A stretch of 64,000 nucleotides of DNA from positions 1 to 64,000 of the forward strand of contig NZ_CAAAIA010000002.1 in NCBI RefSeq assembly GCF_900639875.1, written 5' to 3'. Under the pieces are notes generated by a model. The model searched no databases. It had not been told where the DNA came from and saw only the letters and a list, made by a program, of their open reading frames with translations. The position numbers were made by a program, and so were the translations under genes. Positions 1 to 8,570 of the stretch are shown one piece after another; within the stretch, counting starts at the first letter, position 1; each line of letters starts with the position of its first letter. Origin of the DNA: Legionella impletisoli (GTDB lineage: Bacteria; Pseudomonadota; Gammaproteobacteria; Legionellales; Legionellaceae).

Positions 1-771
1 TTTTTATGGCGTAACTCTAAATCCATTTATTATTATCCACTTTTACTAAAATCCCATATTAAATACTAATTATTCTTTTTGTGTAGATATCTATGGCTTA
101 AAGCACAGCATCCATGCTAGGCACATCAAACCCAATGGATGCTGCGGTCAAGCCGCAGCACGTAGGAAATAGAATGGATCACCAGATAGTCAAAACAGTT
201 GCTCATAGGAGATAGCGATGGACTATCACAATCAAGTCATAGCAAGTAAGCCATAAACCCTACACCCCTACCTGCTGTGCTTTAAGCACAGCATCCATGC
301 TAGGCACATCAAACCCAATGGATGCTGCGGTCAAGCCGCAGCACGTAGGAGATAGAATGGACCACCAAGATAATTAAAACTGCAGCACATAAGAGATAGC
401 GATAGGTTGCCAGAATAAAGCCATAGCGAGCAGGTCGTAAACCACACCCCCTACCTGCTGTGCTTTAAGCACAGCATCCATGCTAGGCACATCAAACCCA
501 ATGGATGCTGCGGTCAAGCCGCAGCACGTAGGAAATAGAATGGACCATCCAGATGGTCAAAACCGTTGCTCATAGGAGATAGCGATGGACTATCACAATC
601 AAGTCATAGCGAGCAGGTCGTAAACCACACTCCCTACCTGCTGTGCTTTAAGCACAGCATCCATGCTAGGCACATCAAACCCAATGGATGCTGCGGTCAA
701 AGCCGCAGCTCGTAGGAAATAGAATGGACCATCCAGATGGTCAAAACCGCAACACAAAGGAGATTGTGGAA
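1..771. repeat. Four tandem 183-bp copies carrying paired REP-like palindromes
   Basis: No gene is visible here. The same block recurs at an exact 183-bp step: the string AAGCACAGCA begins at 101, 284, 467 and 650. Each block holds a left hairpin (TGCTGTGC-TTTAA-GCACAGCA; 273-293, 456-476 and 639-659, with a damaged first copy near 96-110), the arms ATCCA and TGGAT, and a right hairpin (GCTGCGG-TCAA-GCCGCAGC type; 141-159, 324-342, 507-525 and 690-709) followed by CGTAGG. The last copy has one extra A in the loop. The stretch between cores (about 95 bp) diverges: copies 1 and 3 share one version of its first part and copies 2, 3 and 4 share another version of its end. The array stops right at the 3' end of the acyl-CoA dehydrogenase gene. 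Confidence 0.9.
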
Positions 772-2487
772 TTAGGTGGATTGAGTAATTACACGATTTA
801 AAAGTGTTGTATACCTCTCAAATGGTAACTTATCACTGGTGATATGCCGTGATATAAAAAGCTCTAAACAGGCTTTCTTTCCAGATGATGCAGACTCATC
901 CTGAAGTTCTAGGGCGAGGGTTAAACCCGCTAAGCTAATTGCCATCTTTTCCACAATTTCTTTAAAAAGTAGCGTTTGTTCTTCTATTGCTACGGTTTTT
1001 AAATTTGAAAAGGCTTCTTCTAAATCTTTAATAGTTTCTTCAAAAACTCTTTTATAAGTCAAATCGTGTGTTAGCTCTTCGCTTAATGCTCGTAGATGAG
1101 ACAAGAAAATTTCATCCACTTCAAAACGATGGATATCTTTCAACACTTGCATCCACAATACAAAATGCGTTCCTTCCCAATTTTCACAAACAATGCAATC
1201 TCTTAATAAACGCGGCAACGATGAAAAACTCTCGATTGTGCCGTTACCGGCTAATACATCTAAGCAGTGATGGATGTGTTCAACCGAATATTTCGCAGTA
1301 AAATACTTATTGATATTTGCCAATGTTCGTAACAACAATTGTTTTTCTTTCGTCTTTTGGTCTTCAGGTGCCAAATCAAAATCATCTTGTAAGCGCACCA
1401 TATGAAATACGCTAGCAATCATTACGGTATTGTCTGCTTTAATGGTTGCGATTGATTCTTTAACCAACGGATAATCAAGAATTTTATGCTCAAAAGCAGA
1501 ACGGTTAAGTGCATAATAGTATGCTGTTTGATAAGCTCGGCGCGCCATTCCCAAAACAGAAAACGCATTGAATATACGAGACAAATGCAACACATTTTCC
1601 ATAACTAAATTAATGCCTTGCTCCAGCTTACCCATGGGGTATGCCAGCGCATGCTTAAAGTCTATCTCAGCAGTAGCCATCGAACGCGTGCCAAACTTTT
1701 GCTTTAATCGTCGAATTCGATAATGATTTTGACTACCATCTGCTAGTGTAGAAGGCACTAAAAATAGTCCAAGTCCTTTTGTACCCGCTATGGTTTGATC
1801 AAAGCGCGCAGTCATTAAAATAAGCTCAGCATTCGCATTAGAACAAAACCATTTTTCCCCGCTAATTCGCCAATGGCCTTCTTCATCTTGATAGGCATAA
1901 GACGCATTTGCCCCAACATCCGATCCACCTTGAATTTCGGTTAAAAATTGTGCTCCAGTATAATTTTCTTGAAAGGATGGCAAGCTGAGCTTTTCAATCC
2001 AAGTCCCTGTTTCCTTTAAGTCAGAATATTTATTTAAAATTCGCATGACACCCGCTGAACAAGCGATTGGACAATTATGACCCGCTTCGCCGGCATGCGA
2101 TGAAAGAATAAATAAACTTAAAGTTTTGAGCATTTGACCTGGTTTATTGAGATACCCCATTATACCCGAACCATAGATGATATCCCCTGCTTTTGCATAG
2201 AGAGGACTATGTTTAATCACATCTTGACGCTCCCCAATAGCATCATACTGTTGTAAAGTAGGAAGATGCTCATCTAAATTATTTTCACGCACCACGGGTT
2301 CTAATGCTTCGGCTACTTGGCACGCAAAATGCTGTAATGTTTCAATAAAATCTATATCTTCAGAAAAATAATAGCGATAGGTGTGCATTAAATCCGATTT
2401 TGGCAGCAAGATATTTTGTTTCAGCTGGCTTTCCCATGTTTTAAATTGATCACGAGCGGTTTCGTAGGCATTGGTGGTCTTAGTCAT
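772..2487 (-). CDS. AidB-like acyl-CoA dehydrogenase
   Basis: Flavin-dependent acyl-CoA dehydrogenase of 571 residues. The family oxidises acyl-CoA thioesters with FAD; the AidB branch is linked in E. coli to protection of DNA from alkylation and to isovaleryl-CoA oxidation. Seen here: a long N-terminal helical part typical of AidB, the flavin-region signature TEIQGGSDVGAN at residues 183-194, GEKWFCSNANAELI after it, and a C-terminal helical domain. Its length is slightly above the roughly 540 residues of AidB. The ATG at 2487 is preceded by AAAGGAAT at a good distance. It is divergent from the FAD monooxygenase (84-bp gap), so the two may share a regulatory region. The substrate is unknown; a degradative acyl-CoA dehydrogenase is equally possible. 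Confidence 0.85.
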   Translation of the reverse strand: MTKTTNAYETARDQFKTWESQLKQNILLPKSDLMHTYRYYFSEDIDFIETLQHFACQVAEALEPVVRENNLDEHLPTLQQYDAIGERQDVIKHSPLYAKAGDIIYGSGIMGYLNKPGQMLKTLSLFILSSHAGEAGHNCPIACSAGVMRILNKYSDLKETGTWIEKLSLPSFQENYTGAQFLTEIQGGSDVGANASYAYQDEEGHWRISGEKWFCSNANAELILMTARFDQTIAGTKGLGLFLVPSTLADGSQNHYRIRRLKQKFGTRSMATAEIDFKHALAYPMGKLEQGINLVMENVLHLSRIFNAFSVLGMARRAYQTAYYYALNRSAFEHKILDYPLVKESIATIKADNTVMIASVFHMVRLQDDFDLAPEDQKTKEKQLLLRTLANINKYFTAKYSVEHIHHCLDVLAGNGTIESFSSLPRLLRDCIVCENWEGTHFVLWMQVLKDIHRFEVDEIFLSHLRALSEELTHDLTYKRVFEETIKDLEEAFSNLKTVAIEEQTLLFKEIVEKMAISLAGLTLALELQDESASSGKKACLELFISRHITSDKLPFERYTTLLNRVITQST

Positions 2488-2571
2488 TGATAATTCCTTT
2501 TAGAAATTACTTTTTCTTATAAAATCAACTATATTAGTTTATAAATCAAGTGATTGTATAGGAGGTACACC

Positions 2572-3720
2572 ATGCGGGTGCTTATCGTAGGAGCAGGGAT
2601 TGCAGGATTAACTCTTGCCGGCTTGCTCAAACAAAGAGGCGTAAATCCAACGGTAATCGAAAAAGCAGGCTCATTTGGTGAAGTGGGTTATATGCTTGGG
2701 CTATATCCTACAGGAGCTAATGTTTTACGAGGGCTCAATGTCTTTGATCAATACCTTGAAGTCTCCGCACCTGGGAAAACCTATGAAGCGTACAACATGA
2801 CAGGGGAAAAACTAAAAGAATTTTCATTTCGTCCCATTGTTGAACGCTATGGTCCTTATCAATTGATCACACGTTATGAACTCTTAAACCTGCTTTCTGA
2901 AGCCTGCGGTAATTTAAACGTTCGCTTTAATACTCAAGTTACCTCGCTTTTGCAACATGAACATGAGGTGGAAGTCCAATTCTCTGATCAAAGTAATGGT
3001 ATGTTTGACTTAGTCGTTGGTGCGGATGGATTGCATTCTGAAATACGAGATTTAATCTTAAACGAAGAAGAATATCATTACTTTAGTACTGGCTGGGGAG
3101 GCTGGGTATGGTGGTCTAAGCTTGACACGCTTCCCAGTTATACCATTCAAGAATACTGGGGTAAGGGCGCTTTCTTTGGCGGCTACCCTGTTCGCGAAAA
3201 AGTGGGATTAATTGCCGCAGTAAATCATCCCTCAGCAGAAGAAGCGCTGCAAGGTCAGAGTCGATCGCAATATGTTAAAAATCGATTTGATGCCATATTC
3301 AATAAACATCCTGAGTTTTTACAAGATCTCCCTCCAGATGAGGATCCTGTTTTCTTTTGGTCGCTTAAAGACCAACGTGCATTAACCTGGCATAAAGGAC
3401 GCGTCGTACTATTGGGCGATGCAGCTTCCGCCTTTCTTCCCACCGCAGGTGTTGGAGCTTCAATGGCGTTGGAATCAGCAGCTGCATTGAACGATATTTT
3501 ATCAAGAACGGGTACAGAATTTATTCCTCATGCCTTAACCTTATTTGAAAAGCGACGTAAAAAACGAGTTGAAGGGGCTCAAAATGACTCCAGACGACTT
3601 GCAAAAATGATGTTTGTCAGCTCTGGCTTCAGCGCCTGGATAAGGGATTACTTTACTAAAATGATGTCGGTCGATTCGGTCATGAAAAGCATCGTCAAAG
3701 GGTTTGATGAGCCAATTTAA
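2572..3720 (+). CDS. FAD-dependent monooxygenase (aromatic hydroxylase type)
   Basis: Single-component flavoprotein hydroxylase of the PHBH/UbiH/TetX superfamily, about 382 residues. It starts with a Rossmann dinucleotide motif (VGAGIAG after the first strand), has the mid-protein DLVVGADGLHS segment (DG motif) and the C-terminal GDAASAFLPTAGVGASMALE motif that contacts FAD. These enzymes use NAD(P)H and oxygen to hydroxylate or epoxidise a small molecule. I place the start at the ATG at 2572 because GGAGG (2561-2565) precedes it; the longer reading frame from TTG at 2554 would run through this ribosome binding site. The substrate cannot be read from sequence. No membrane segment. It is followed by palindromic intergenic DNA (3735-3831). 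Confidence 0.85.
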   Translation: MRVLIVGAGIAGLTLAGLLKQRGVNPTVIEKAGSFGEVGYMLGLYPTGANVLRGLNVFDQYLEVSAPGKTYEAYNMTGEKLKEFSFRPIVERYGPYQLITRYELLNLLSEACGNLNVRFNTQVTSLLQHEHEVEVQFSDQSNGMFDLVVGADGLHSEIRDLILNEEEYHYFSTGWGGWVWWSKLDTLPSYTIQEYWGKGAFFGGYPVREKVGLIAAVNHPSAEEALQGQSRSQYVKNRFDAIFNKHPEFLQDLPPDEDPVFFWSLKDQRALTWHKGRVVLLGDAASAFLPTAGVGASMALESAAALNDILSRTGTEFIPHALTLFEKRRKKRVEGAQNDSRRLAKMMFVSSGFSAWIRDYFTKMMSVDSVMKSIVKGFDEPI

Positions 3721-3734
3721 CGTGAGTTCGACAG

Positions 3735-3754
3735 AAAAGTCCTTTATGACTTTT
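3735..3754. terminator. Short hairpin downstream of the monooxygenase gene
   Basis: AAAAGTC and GACTTTT flank a 6-nt loop, 14 bases past the monooxygenase stop codon. The T-run is four bases and lies in the stem, so it would be a weak terminator at best. It stands next to the longer hairpin at 3796-3831. Confidence 0.35.
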
Positions 3755-3795
3755 GTGGCGCTAAACGAACTTTACCCCGTACAAAATAAGCCAGT

Positions 3796-3831
3796 TCGAT
3801 ATCAGCAAAATTTGGATTTTGCTGATATCGA
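3796..3831. repeat. 36-bp palindrome, copy 1 of 3
   Basis: Perfect 16-bp stem with a TTGG loop: TCGATATCAGCAAAAT, loop, ATTTTGCTGATATCGA. Near-identical elements lie at 12638-12673 and 42342-42377. Copies 1 and 2 also share upstream words (TAAACGAAC and AAAATAAGCC). It sits between converging genes. Confidence 0.9.
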
Positions 3832-3842
3832 GCTCATATCAT

Positions 3843-5153
3843 TTAGATGGTTTTGGGACGGGTAGGAGACTCTTTTGGGGCAGTGACAGCCTCAAATCCT
3901 CCGGTAGACGCTAAAATATCAGGACTTAACGGCATAAATCGACTTTGCTGGGCAAAAAAATTAGGTTTTGAGGGCACTAAACGAATATCTTGATCGTACA
4001 AATTTTCCAGCCGTTTTCGTTGTTGCTGGCATTCCGCATGAGCATCTTTTATGCATTGACAGGCCTTTTGCTGCTCTTTTGTCATGGATCTTAACGCTTT
4101 TGGCGACATCGAGACTTGCATAGGTGCAAATATTTTTTGTTGCTCATCGAACGGTAACTCGTTCACAATCTGAAGAATAGGTTGGATTAATTGCGGGCAT
4201 TTATCTAAGGCAATTCGTAAAAATGTAGCGCCGCGACTATCGCATTGAGTCATAAGAGCCAATTTCGTTGCTCGACTAAAATGAGTCACCATATCCAGTA
4301 TAACACTCAAAACTTTTGGATAGTGAATGTTGGCCTGTTTCATAATTTTATCTTGTTGCTCTGTACACAACCCGACAAGCTGCTCTTTTAAAGGGCTTAA
4401 ATCTTCGAGGTTCCAATAAGCAGCACGCATCAAAGCATTTCGTCCCTCTGAATCAACTTGGGATAGTATAGATTCCTGTGTGTTAAGCTTTAATCGCTGT
4501 AGTAAAGGCAAAATGTATCTTAAAGCGCTAGGCTGAGTGCGCATAATGAACGTCCATGCGTTTTCACCTTGATCATTAGCAAACGACAGTAAATCCATTA
4601 CATGATGAGGCGCGATATCCGTTACGCACGCTGCGAATTCTTTGAGATAACGACTCCAAGTCGACAGTATATACATAAACACCGTTTGCTTATGGTGGTC
4701 GCGGTGTGCTAACAATTTAAATCGTTCGAGCGGATTGTACCCAGAAATTAGTTCAAATAAGGTGGGAACCAACGAGTTAACATCGTTTAATTGCGATTCA
4801 AACTTAATAGCAGAAAGCAATGCATGCTCTTGCAAGGCATTTTGCTGCAAAAGGAGAGGCAAGGATAATTCAGTAGGCCAAGTTTTGATGGCACCTATAA
4901 TGTTTTGTAATAGATTAAAATAGTTTCTTTGAAATAAAAGTGTCTTACCAACGACCCCATTATAAAGCATTAAAGCAGAATTCCCTTCGCTATCTCTCTC
5001 TTGTAAAATCGCCGCCTGACTTGCTAAGGGTTTATCCTGGATAATCTTCCAAAGCTTAAAGGCTTCATCCATATTTGTGCATAAAGCATGGAGAAACGCT
5101 TGCCCTAGCGCCTCATTAGACAAATTAGCGCGGTTTTCAGAACGATCAAACAT
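3843..5153 (-). CDS. Degenerate ankyrin-like repeat protein, possible effector
   Basis: Soluble protein of 436 residues with no signal peptide or membrane segment. It contains spaced copies of a D-x-x-G-x-x-A-L-M-x-A type word: ERDSEGNSALMLY near residue 52, FANDQGENAWTFIMR mid-protein, QVDSEGRNALMRAAYW, and QCDSRGATFLRIALD towards the end, each followed by a helical stretch ending in a leucine-rich helix. This resembles ankyrin or related helical repeats, which bind other proteins. The C-terminal 85 residues are polar, rich in Q, K and P. Proteins of this build are common among Dot/Icm effectors, but translocation is an inference. A 14-bp inverted repeat (5253-5284) lies about 100 bp upstream and could be its operator. 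No close family recognised. Confidence 0.7.
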   Translation of the reverse strand: MFDRSENRANLSNEALGQAFLHALCTNMDEAFKLWKIIQDKPLASQAAILQERDSEGNSALMLYNGVVGKTLLFQRNYFNLLQNIIGAIKTWPTELSLPLLLQQNALQEHALLSAIKFESQLNDVNSLVPTLFELISGYNPLERFKLLAHRDHHKQTVFMYILSTWSRYLKEFAACVTDIAPHHVMDLLSFANDQGENAWTFIMRTQPSALRYILPLLQRLKLNTQESILSQVDSEGRNALMRAAYWNLEDLSPLKEQLVGLCTEQQDKIMKQANIHYPKVLSVILDMVTHFSRATKLALMTQCDSRGATFLRIALDKCPQLIQPILQIVNELPFDEQQKIFAPMQVSMSPKALRSMTKEQQKACQCIKDAHAECQQQRKRLENLYDQDIRLVPSKPNFFAQQSRFMPLSPDILASTGGFEAVTAPKESPTRPKTI

Positions 5154-5252
5154 GGTTAACCTTGAGGAAAAAAAGATGTAAAGAGCTCAGCGATGATACT
5201 ATTAATCAACTCGAGCAAATGAGGGTTGGGCTATTTTAATACAGTTTTAAAC

Positions 5253-5284
5253 ATTTTACAAAATTAGTATTAATTTTGTAAAAT
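5253..5284. promoter_or_regulatory. Perfect 14-bp inverted repeat, operator-like
   Basis: ATTTTACAAAATTA (5253-5266), GTAT, then the exact reverse complement (5271-5284). It lies between the end of the small secreted gene at 5361 and the start of the repeat protein at 5153. There is no T-run beyond it and the stem is AT-only except one pair, so a repressor site is more likely than a terminator. Which protein would bind is unknown. Confidence 0.5.
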
Positions 5285-5360
5285 TTAACCGTAGTCTTGA
5301 TTGCGCTGAACACAACCAAGGCTACGAAAAAGATCGACACCTAGCTCGTTCACGGCTAAG

Positions 5361-5633
5361 TTAATCGGCTAGTGGTGGATCTGGTCTATCTACTATGACT
5401 CCACCATGTGAACCCCAAAAAACATAATTTAATTTCACATTAACTCCCTTTTTCAAATCTTTATCTTTAATTTTGTCATACTGTTCTTTGGACATAACGG
5501 CATGAGCTTTTGTGCCGTCAGGTGTTTCGATGGCGATGGCGAAATAAACTATACCTTCTTTTTCAGCTAAGTTGGCAAAACCCGTCCCTACCAATAAAAC
5601 CATCCCAGCTATTCCTGTCATGATGTGTTTCAT
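5361..5633 (-). CDS. Small secreted protein, tandem paralogue A
   Basis: Secreted protein of about 90 residues with an N-terminal signal peptide (hydrophobic core GIAGMVLLVGTGFA). The mature part has the block ETPDGTKAHAVMSKEQYDKIKDKDL, written here as a segment shared almost exactly with the next gene (5740-6039); only the segment after the signal peptide and the C-terminal tail differ. I choose the second of two adjacent ATG codons (5633), because it stands at the same six-base distance from AAGGAG as the start of the paralogue. Using the first ATG (5636) would add one residue. Function unknown; no catalytic motif and no cysteines. Confidence 0.75.
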   Translation of the reverse strand: MKHIMTGIAGMVLLVGTGFANLAEKEGIVYFAIAIETPDGTKAHAVMSKEQYDKIKDKDLKKGVNVKLNYVFWGSHGGVIVDRPDPPLAD

Positions 5634-5739
5634 CATTCTCTCCTTAATGAAATTTGTGTCAAGTAATCCCTTGAGGGAGCGAGTGCATTAGAGTTTATCT
5701 TCTTACCCACAAACCCTCATTGCACTACGCTCCTCAGCG

Positions 5740-6039
5740 CTATCTTTCATAGCCAAGATTTGAATCAGCAGCAGCTCCACCACGTGTATCAATCATCCCA
5801 TTTTCAGCAGGTAGAATAACTAGCTTCACATTCACCCCGCCTTTCAAATCTTTATCTTTAATTTTGTCATATTGGTCTTTAGACATCACGGCATGAGCTT
5901 TTGTGCCGTCAGGCGTTTCGATGGCAATCAAACTGTATACCATGTCGGCTGAAGGTTTATCTTGAATTTGACCCTCTAGGGCAAAACCCGTCCCTACCAA
6001 TAAAACCATACCCGCTATTCCTGTCATCACGCGTTTCAT
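5740..6039 (-). CDS. Small secreted protein, tandem paralogue B
   Basis: Secreted protein of 99 residues, paralogue of the gene at 5361-5633, in the same direction and about 100 bp upstream of it. The signal peptide core is nearly identical; the mature N-terminus (LEGQIQDKPSADMVYS) is different, then the shared IAIETPDGTKAHAVMS block follows, and the tail diverges again. AAGGAG precedes the ATG by six bases. The pattern, a constant middle between variable ends, indicates a recent tandem duplication followed by divergence at the ends. Function unknown. Each gene has its own ribosome binding site, and the gap allows separate promoters. Confidence 0.75.
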   Translation of the reverse strand: MKRVMTGIAGMVLLVGTGFALEGQIQDKPSADMVYSLIAIETPDGTKAHAVMSKDQYDKIKDKDLKGGVNVKLVILPAENGMIDTRGGAAADSNLGYER

Positions 6040-6133
6040 AATTCTCTCCTTAAATTATGTGTGCTGTTTAAGTATAGAACATAATTTTTTAACCTGTGCG
6101 TTCAAACCAGGGTATGACCCATTAAGCTTCTGA

Positions 6134-7897
6134 TTAATAAAATGGCCAGAAGAGCATGATGAGTAAGGTGCCTATGATAGCGATGATTAGGGTGAGCGGT
6201 AGGCCCATGAGCCAATAATCGGAAAAGCGATAATTACCAGGGCCTAGAATGAGGGTATTGGATTGATGGCCCACAGGGGTTAGGAAGGTGCAGGAGGAGC
6301 CTATGGCAACGCCCATTAAAAATGGATCAGCCGCAGCTCCCCAGTCCGCTGCGATTTGTAAAGCGATGGGTGCAAAAATTAATGCGACTGCGGCGTTGTT
6401 GATGAGGTTAGACAAAAGCATCGCAACGAGAATTAAGAAAAATAGATTAAGGCCTATGGGTAAAACTTGACCATAATAATAAAGAGCCGTTCCTAATAAT
6501 TTCGCTGTACCGGTAGATTCCATTGCCTCACCTACGGGGATTAAGGCAGCAATTAATACAATAATCGGTAAATTAATGCTTTGATACGCTCTATTCAAAC
6601 TGAGGCAACCGGTAATCACCATCATGACGGCAGCTGCAAAAAAGGCAACGTCTACCCGCACTAAATTTAAAATAATAGCGAATAAGGCAATTCCAAAAAT
6701 CGTTGCTACTTTTATGCTTAATGTTTTTGAAAAGGGGCGAATGTGTTTTTCTTCTAAAAAAACACCATTCAAGGCCTCTAAAATGTCTGGTGAGATTTTA
6801 AATTCAGATTTAACTAACAAACCATCTCCTGGTTTTAGTTTAAGGGCTTTAATGCGCTCAGTAATGGTGGTATTTCTTCGCGATACGGCAATCACTTCAA
6901 TCCCATAGGACTCTGGCAGTTTTAACGCTTCTATTGGTTTTTTAAGCAAGGGGGACTGTGGTAAAACCGTAATTTCAGATAAGAAATGAGGTTTTGATTT
7001 TGAATTTTTGGCTTGTGGCCTGTATTCTGCACTGAGTTTGTATTGCGAGATTAGTTCATTTACCGTCCATTTATCCGTTTCTAAAATAAATGAATCGCCA
7101 GGGAAAACTGTATAAAAACCAAGATTTTCACGAATGACTTCTTCTTCTCGTACCATAGCCAGTAATTCAATTTTATCCTCGTAGTCATTCAATAAGGAAG
7201 CTACTTTTTTATTAATAAGTGTGGAATGAGGCTTTACCTTAAGCTCTACGGTAAATTTTTCAGTTGGCTTTTTCTCCTCACTGGTTTTTCCGAGCGGAAT
7301 CAATTTCCAACCCCAATAAGAAATGAACAATACGCCAATAACCGCCAATCCTAATCCAACTGGCGCAAAATCAAAAAAGTAAAACGCTTCACCAAGATAT
7401 TTTTTTCGATAGTCCGAAATAATGATATTGGGTGGTGTTCCAATCAGGGTAATTAATCCTCCAATGAGCGAGCTAAAGGCCAAAGGCATTAGCATTTGTT
7501 GTCGAGGTATGTTTTTTATTCTTGCGATTTTTAACGTGATAGGAATCATTAAAGCCACAGCGCCGACATTATTAATAAATGCAGACAATGCGACAACCAT
7601 GGAGCAAAGCGCTAAATTTTGCTTAGGAATATTTTTTTTTCTTAAACGAATGAAATTGGCTATTTCAGATAAAATGCCAGAGGTTTCAACGGCTCTGCTG
7701 ATAACAAATATCGCAGCAACAGTAATCACCGCACTATGACTAAACCCTGAAAAGGTTTTTGTTACTGGAATCAATCCAAAAAAAACCGTTAACAATAAAA
7801 CAACCGATGCCACTACATCATAACGTACAATATTGCTGATAAACGCAATCAGCGCCAAACCTAAAATAATGGAGAGAACAACTTGATCGTAGTTCAT
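6134..7897 (-). CDS. SLC13-family permease with two TrkA-C domains
   Basis: Inner-membrane transporter of 587 residues of the divalent anion:sodium symporter (SLC13/ArsB-like) group. An N-terminal membrane half (about residues 1-195) is followed by a cytoplasmic insert carrying two TrkA-C/RCK-C type domains (about 208-285 and 300-380), then a second membrane half to the C-terminus. The motif FINNVGAVALMIPI in the first half and SNLINNAAVALIFAPIAL in the second are the paired helical-hairpin signatures that bind anion and sodium. RCK-C domains usually sense a ligand or nucleotide. The anion (sulfate, dicarboxylate or other) cannot be assigned. It stands alone, leftward, with convergent or unrelated neighbours. 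Confidence 0.85.
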   Translation of the reverse strand: MNYDQVVLSIILGLALIAFISNIVRYDVVASVVLLLTVFFGLIPVTKTFSGFSHSAVITVAAIFVISRAVETSGILSEIANFIRLRKKNIPKQNLALCSMVVALSAFINNVGAVALMIPITLKIARIKNIPRQQMLMPLAFSSLIGGLITLIGTPPNIIISDYRKKYLGEAFYFFDFAPVGLGLAVIGVLFISYWGWKLIPLGKTSEEKKPTEKFTVELKVKPHSTLINKKVASLLNDYEDKIELLAMVREEEVIRENLGFYTVFPGDSFILETDKWTVNELISQYKLSAEYRPQAKNSKSKPHFLSEITVLPQSPLLKKPIEALKLPESYGIEVIAVSRRNTTITERIKALKLKPGDGLLVKSEFKISPDILEALNGVFLEEKHIRPFSKTLSIKVATIFGIALFAIILNLVRVDVAFFAAAVMMVITGCLSLNRAYQSINLPIIVLIAALIPVGEAMESTGTAKLLGTALYYYGQVLPIGLNLFFLILVAMLLSNLINNAAVALIFAPIALQIAADWGAAADPFLMGVAIGSSCTFLTPVGHQSNTLILGPGNYRFSDYWLMGLPLTLIIAIIGTLLIMLFWPFY

Positions 7898-8113
7898 GTA
7901 TAAATAATAAAAAAATTAGTCTAGATTTAAATTTAACGTCTTTTGCCAGTAAGTAAAGAAAAAATAACGACTTATTTATGTTCACTTCTTTACCCCCCCT
8001 TATTCAATAGGGTCACCCCTAATGGCGGATGGTGAGATCTTTTTGTATAATTAATATACATAATGCAATGTGCGTTTTTCAGAACGAAATCGATAAGTTA
8101 CAAGGAGAGTATC

Positions 8114-8530
8114 ATGCAAATCAAAGACATTATGACACCCAATCCTAGGTTTTTACTCACGACAGCGACACTGAGTGAAGCTGCAAAAAAAATGCGCGAA
8201 CTAGATACTGGATTTATTCCAGTTGGGGATCAAAGTACAAATAAATTAGTTGGAACCATCACCGATCGCGATATCGTGATTGAAGCGGTAGCCAATAAAA
8301 AGGATTTAGACACCCCACTCAAAGACATCATGCATAAGGGCGTTTGTTATTGTTATGAAACAGACGATGTTAAAGAAGCGACTAAATGCATGAAAGATAA
8401 GCAAATAAGACGATTAATTGTGTTGGACAAAGATAAAAACTTAACGGGAATTGTTTCTTTAGGCGACATCGCTCTTCACTGCCAAGATGAATTGACTGGC
8501 GATACATTAGAAGAAATTTCTAAACACTAG
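8114..8530 (+). CDS. Tandem CBS-domain protein
   Basis: Small cytoplasmic protein (138 residues) made of two CBS domains: the first from KDIMTPNP to the TDRDIV segment, the second from LKDIMHKG to VSLGDIAL. CBS pairs bind adenine nucleotides and act as energy or redox sensors, here without an attached enzyme. The start is the ATG at 8114, preceded by AAGGAGAG; an in-frame ATG at 8063 lacks a ribosome binding site and gives an N-terminus unlike the family. It converges on an HD-GYP gene that itself has an N-terminal CBS-like region, so the pair may sense related signals. A hairpin terminator lies between them. Confidence 0.85.
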   Translation: MQIKDIMTPNPRFLLTTATLSEAAKKMRELDTGFIPVGDQSTNKLVGTITDRDIVIEAVANKKDLDTPLKDIMHKGVCYCYETDDVKEATKCMKDKQIRRLIVLDKDKNLTGIVSLGDIALHCQDELTGDTLEEISKH

Positions 8531-8542
8531 AGTTTATTGACC

Positions 8543-8570
8543 ACCTCAACGGTAACGATTCCGTTGAGGT
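8543..8570. terminator. Shared hairpin terminator between converging genes
   Basis: ACCTCAACGG (8543-8552), 8-nt loop, CCGTTGAGGT (8561-8570), followed by TATTTACT. The ten-pair GC-containing stem sits 12 bases after the CBS gene stop and touches the stop codon of the leftward gene. The T-run is short, so efficiency is uncertain. Confidence 0.6.

Noticed and set aside
1-771. CRISPR array
   Set aside because: Repeats are long (183 bp), spacers between cores are related to each other, the repeats are paired palindromes, and no cas gene is near.
1068-1301. Rightward frame inside the acyl-CoA dehydrogenase gene
   Set aside because: It is antisense to a well-supported gene and has no ribosome binding site.
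6288-7739. Three rightward frames inside the permease gene
   Set aside because: They are antisense to membrane-helix codons of the SLC13 gene, rich in basic and small residues, with no start signals.
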